The notes below the pieces were generated by a model that worked only from the letters and a program-made list of their open reading frames with translations, did no database searches and was not told the DNA's origin. Positions 63,201-64,000 of a DNA stretch of 64,000 nt are shown here, in pieces. Every line of letters begins with the position of its first letter. Position 1 is the stretch's first letter. The stretch covers positions 62,001 through 126,000 of the forward strand of contig JAUNUK010000005.1 of NCBI GenBank assembly GCA_030538185.1, read 5' to 3'. Made by a program: the position numbers and the translations under genes. The stretch comes from Actinomycetaceae bacterium (GTDB lineage Bacteria > Actinomycetota > Actinomycetes > Actinomycetales > Actinomycetaceae).

Positions 63201-63781
63201 CCGATCACCCCTTGGCAGGCATGGAGGCGTCCTTGGCACGTTTTGCCGATGTCCAGATCTCCAGTATCACTTCCGAGGACGGCAACGCAGAGAACCGAAA
63301 ACTTGTAAAAATCGCCGGCCTGATAACGAATGTCCAAAAGATGACTGACCGTAAAGGCAACCTTTGGGCCAAGGTCATGGTTGAGGACATGTCGGGGTCT
63401 ATTGAGGCCCTATTCTTTGCCCGAACCTACGAAACCGTGTCCACTGAACTGGTCCAAGACGCTATTGTGACGATTACCGGCAGGCTAGATGTGAGAGACG
63501 ATGGGGTGACCATACGCGCCCAGGAGATGACGACCCCACGTATTTCTGCCCCAGATGCCCCAATACTTCTGGGCTTGGCTGCCGGACAGTGTACGGATGA
63601 GATGGCGAAGAACTTGCGAGACATCCTGGAAAATCACTCAGGACCATCAATTGTGAGACTCCAGTTGAGTTCTGATACTCATACGACTGTTGTGCAACTG
63701 CCTGAAGCCCTCAATGTCAAAGCCACCACGGCCTTCTTTTCAGACGTAAAGGGACTTTTAGGTACTGGGTGCATCCTGTAG
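60242..63781 (+). CDS. dnaE: DNA polymerase III subunit alpha
   Basis: Replicative DNA polymerase, 1179 residues from ATG 60242; the frame is open to 60209 inside the previous gene, but the homologous N-terminus begins here. The PHP domain starts HLHVHTDYSMLDGAAKID. The catalytic Asp cluster is in MPDFDVDFDERRR near residue 420. The thumb/fingers regions, a tandem helix-hairpin-helix and a C-terminal OB domain (VKIAGLITNVQKMTD) follow. It resembles DnaE1. It is the last gene of the plus-strand block and ends in a hairpin terminator. Confidence 0.98.
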   Translation: MASQFAHLHVHTDYSMLDGAAKIDKLVAEAKRQGMNAIAITDHGYLYGAYEFYRACKKAEIKPIIGLEAYMTPGTSRFDKQRVQWGTKEQQAVGDDVSARGAYTHMTLLAETTTGMHNLFRMGSLASLEGQLGKWPRIDRELLETYSKGLIGSTGCPSGEVQTKLRLGLWDEARRTAGELQDIFGRENFFVEIMDHGLDLESRVVPDLIRLSKDLGAPLLATNDSHYVLEEDREVQDALLCINSGSVLDDPNRFRFDGSGYFLRTAEDMRRTFADYPEACDNTLLIAERCDVSFVTAHEGANFMPHFPVPDGEDEHSWFVKEVERGLHTRFPRGIPDQARKQAEYEAGVITDMGFPGYFLVVADFIAWAKARDIRVGPGRGSGAGSMVAYAMGITELNPLEHGLLFERFLNPERVSMPDFDVDFDERRRGEVIDYVGEKYGHDRVAQVVTYGTIKTKQALKDSARVLSHPYKVGDDLTKAMPPSVMGKDIPLKEINNPKHERYAEAEEFRKLLNSDPQYLQIFELAKGLEGISRQTGVHACAVIMSSEPLTDIIPIMRKEANGPILTQFDYPTCEELGLLKMDFLGLRNLTVISDTIENITINHKTPPDLEHLPLDDKATYEMLSTGETLGLFQLDGAGMRTLLRLMRPDKFGDISAVGALYRPGPMGADSHTNYALRKNGMQEITPIHPELAEPLEEILGETYGLIVYQEQVMAIAQKLAGYSLGQADLLRRAMGKKKAEILDKEYKPFKQGMLDRGYSENAVKTLWDILVPFSNYAFNKSHSAAYGMVSYWTAYLKTHFPTEFMAALLTSQKDNKEKLGHYLAEVRRMGITVLPPDINASAAMFTPVGDEIRFGLAAIRNVGINIVESILETRKELGNFASFQDFLNKVPGTVCSKRVIASLIKAGAFDSFGNSRNALFLCHEEAVDSVVDVKKQEAVGQFDLFGSVGDASFSGVDMSTQIPDIPEWDKKEKLAFEREMLGLYVSDHPLAGMEASLARFADVQISSITSEDGNAENRKLVKIAGLITNVQKMTDRKGNLWAKVMVEDMSGSIEALFFARTYETVSTELVQDAIVTITGRLDVRDDGVTIRAQEMTTPRISAPDAPILLGLAAGQCTDEMAKNLRDILENHSGPSIVRLQLSSDTHTTVVQLPEALNVKATTAFFSDVKGLLGTGCIL

Positions 63782-63787
63782 CTGCAT

Positions 63788-63818
63788 CCATGCCGCAACG
63801 CCCTCGGCAATGGTTTTT
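63788..63818 (+). terminator. Rho-independent terminator after dnaE
   Basis: CCATGCCG (63788-63795) pairs with CGGCAATGG (63805-63813) with one bulged A, followed by TTTTT (63814-63818). It adjoins the stop codon of the minus-strand S4 gene and may serve both transcripts poorly or one well. Confidence 0.7.
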
Positions 63819-64000
63819 CTAGGCCACCCTGAAGCGAAGCTCCGCGTTGGGGGAGTGGTAGGTGATGAGATCGCCTGCCTGGAGTTGCGCCCCAGGGCGT
63901 TGTTCGACTGTTCCATTGACCTCGACGTCCCCTGAGCGCACCACGATTTTGGCCCCTGCCCCGTCTTCTACCGCGTTTGCCAATTTGAGGAACTGAGCCA
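63819..64000 (-). CDS. S4-domain RNA-binding protein (partial, N-terminus off the window)
   Basis: Only the C-terminal 59 codons and stop are seen, read on the minus strand with a TAG at 63821-63819. The visible peptide has an S4-type fold: QFLKLANAVEDGAGAK, then SGDVEVNGTVEQ and a short closing strand with GDLITYH. This resembles small YbcJ/RlbA-like S4 proteins of about 70-80 residues, so little of the protein is missing. The target RNA is unknown. It converges with dnaE. Confidence 0.85.
   Translation of the reverse strand, partial: AQFLKLANAVEDGAGAKIVVRSGDVEVNGTVEQRPGAQLQAGDLITYHSPNAELRFRVA

Noticed and set aside
1..64000. CRISPR arrays, tRNA or rRNA genes, insertion sequences, prophage
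   Set aside because: No regularly spaced repeats, cloverleaf-like sequences, transposase or phage genes were seen; gene order and composition look like ordinary core chromosome.

Overview
The window is a gene-dense piece of an actinobacterial (Actinomycetota) chromosome. By eye the base composition is moderate GC, not the very high GC of Streptomyces or Mycobacterium. The gene order is typical of the phylum: M16 peptidase-dapB-dapA-rnj-ftsK-pgsA-clgR-DUF3046-recA; miaB-miaA-hflX; lexA divergent from a LysM gene and nrdR; and the dcw division/wall cluster from mraZ to divIVA, followed by lspA, a pseudouridine synthase and dnaE. MurE carries DDPH where meso-diaminopimelate enzymes carry DNPR. 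Together with the composition this fits an Actinomycetaceae-like relative with lysine- or ornithine-type peptidoglycan. That placement is inference. No tRNA, rRNA, CRISPR array, insertion sequence, prophage or plasmid gene was seen, and no gap between genes exceeds 300 bases.

Layout. 1-5030 (minus): a BMP-family nucleoside-type ABC transporter (lipoprotein, ATPase, two permeases, the last cut by the window edge), with a strong stem-loop between the lipoprotein and ATPase genes. 5142-12170: a small membrane protein, M16 peptidase, dapB, a GNAT acetyltransferase, dapA, RNase J and a PfkB-type kinase. 12258-19791: ftsK, pgsA, clgR, DUF3046, an unrecognised multi-pass membrane protein, ogt, recA under an SOS box, and cinA fused translationally to recA. 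19863-24837: miaB, miaA, three YbjN-like proteins and an RsmC-like methyltransferase. 24954-30334: hflX, dinG, lexA, a LysM/membrane division-inhibitor candidate and nrdR, with three LexA boxes in the divergent intergenic region. 30342-35709 (minus): acyl-CoA ligase, serA and a HelD-type helicase. 35859-39918: PAC2 protein, cold-shock protein, spermidine-synthase-like protein, DNA polymerase IV and DUF3040, closed by a strong terminator. 40183-58685: the full dcw cluster mraZ-rsmH-ftsL-ftsI-murE-murF-mraY-murD-ftsW-murG-murC-ftsQ-ftsZ-pgeF-sepF-yggT-divIVA. 58748-64000: lspA, pseudouridine synthase, dnaE, and the end of a minus-strand S4 RNA-binding gene.

How it works together. Three themes dominate. 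First, septal peptidoglycan synthesis and the divisome: the genes from rsmH to ftsQ form a chain of 4-8 bp overlaps. It is preceded by MraZ boxes in two opposite orientations and by a hairpin between mraZ and rsmH that matches the location of the known actinobacterial mraW RNA motif. Second, the DNA-damage response: recA, lexA and the LysM gene have recognisable SOS boxes, and dinG, dinB, ogt and cinA lie close by. Third, lysine/diaminopimelate synthesis and RNA processing (dapA, dapB, rnj, miaA, miaB, rsmH).

I did not find a clearly new multi-gene system. The items most worth a second look are the two-orientation MraZ operator layout, the three-box lexA/LysM switch, the mraZ-rsmH hairpin, the YbjN triplet, the unrecognised membrane protein next to ogt-recA, recA-cinA coupling with recX missing, and a 12-base palindromic element shared by the clgR and divIVA leaders.
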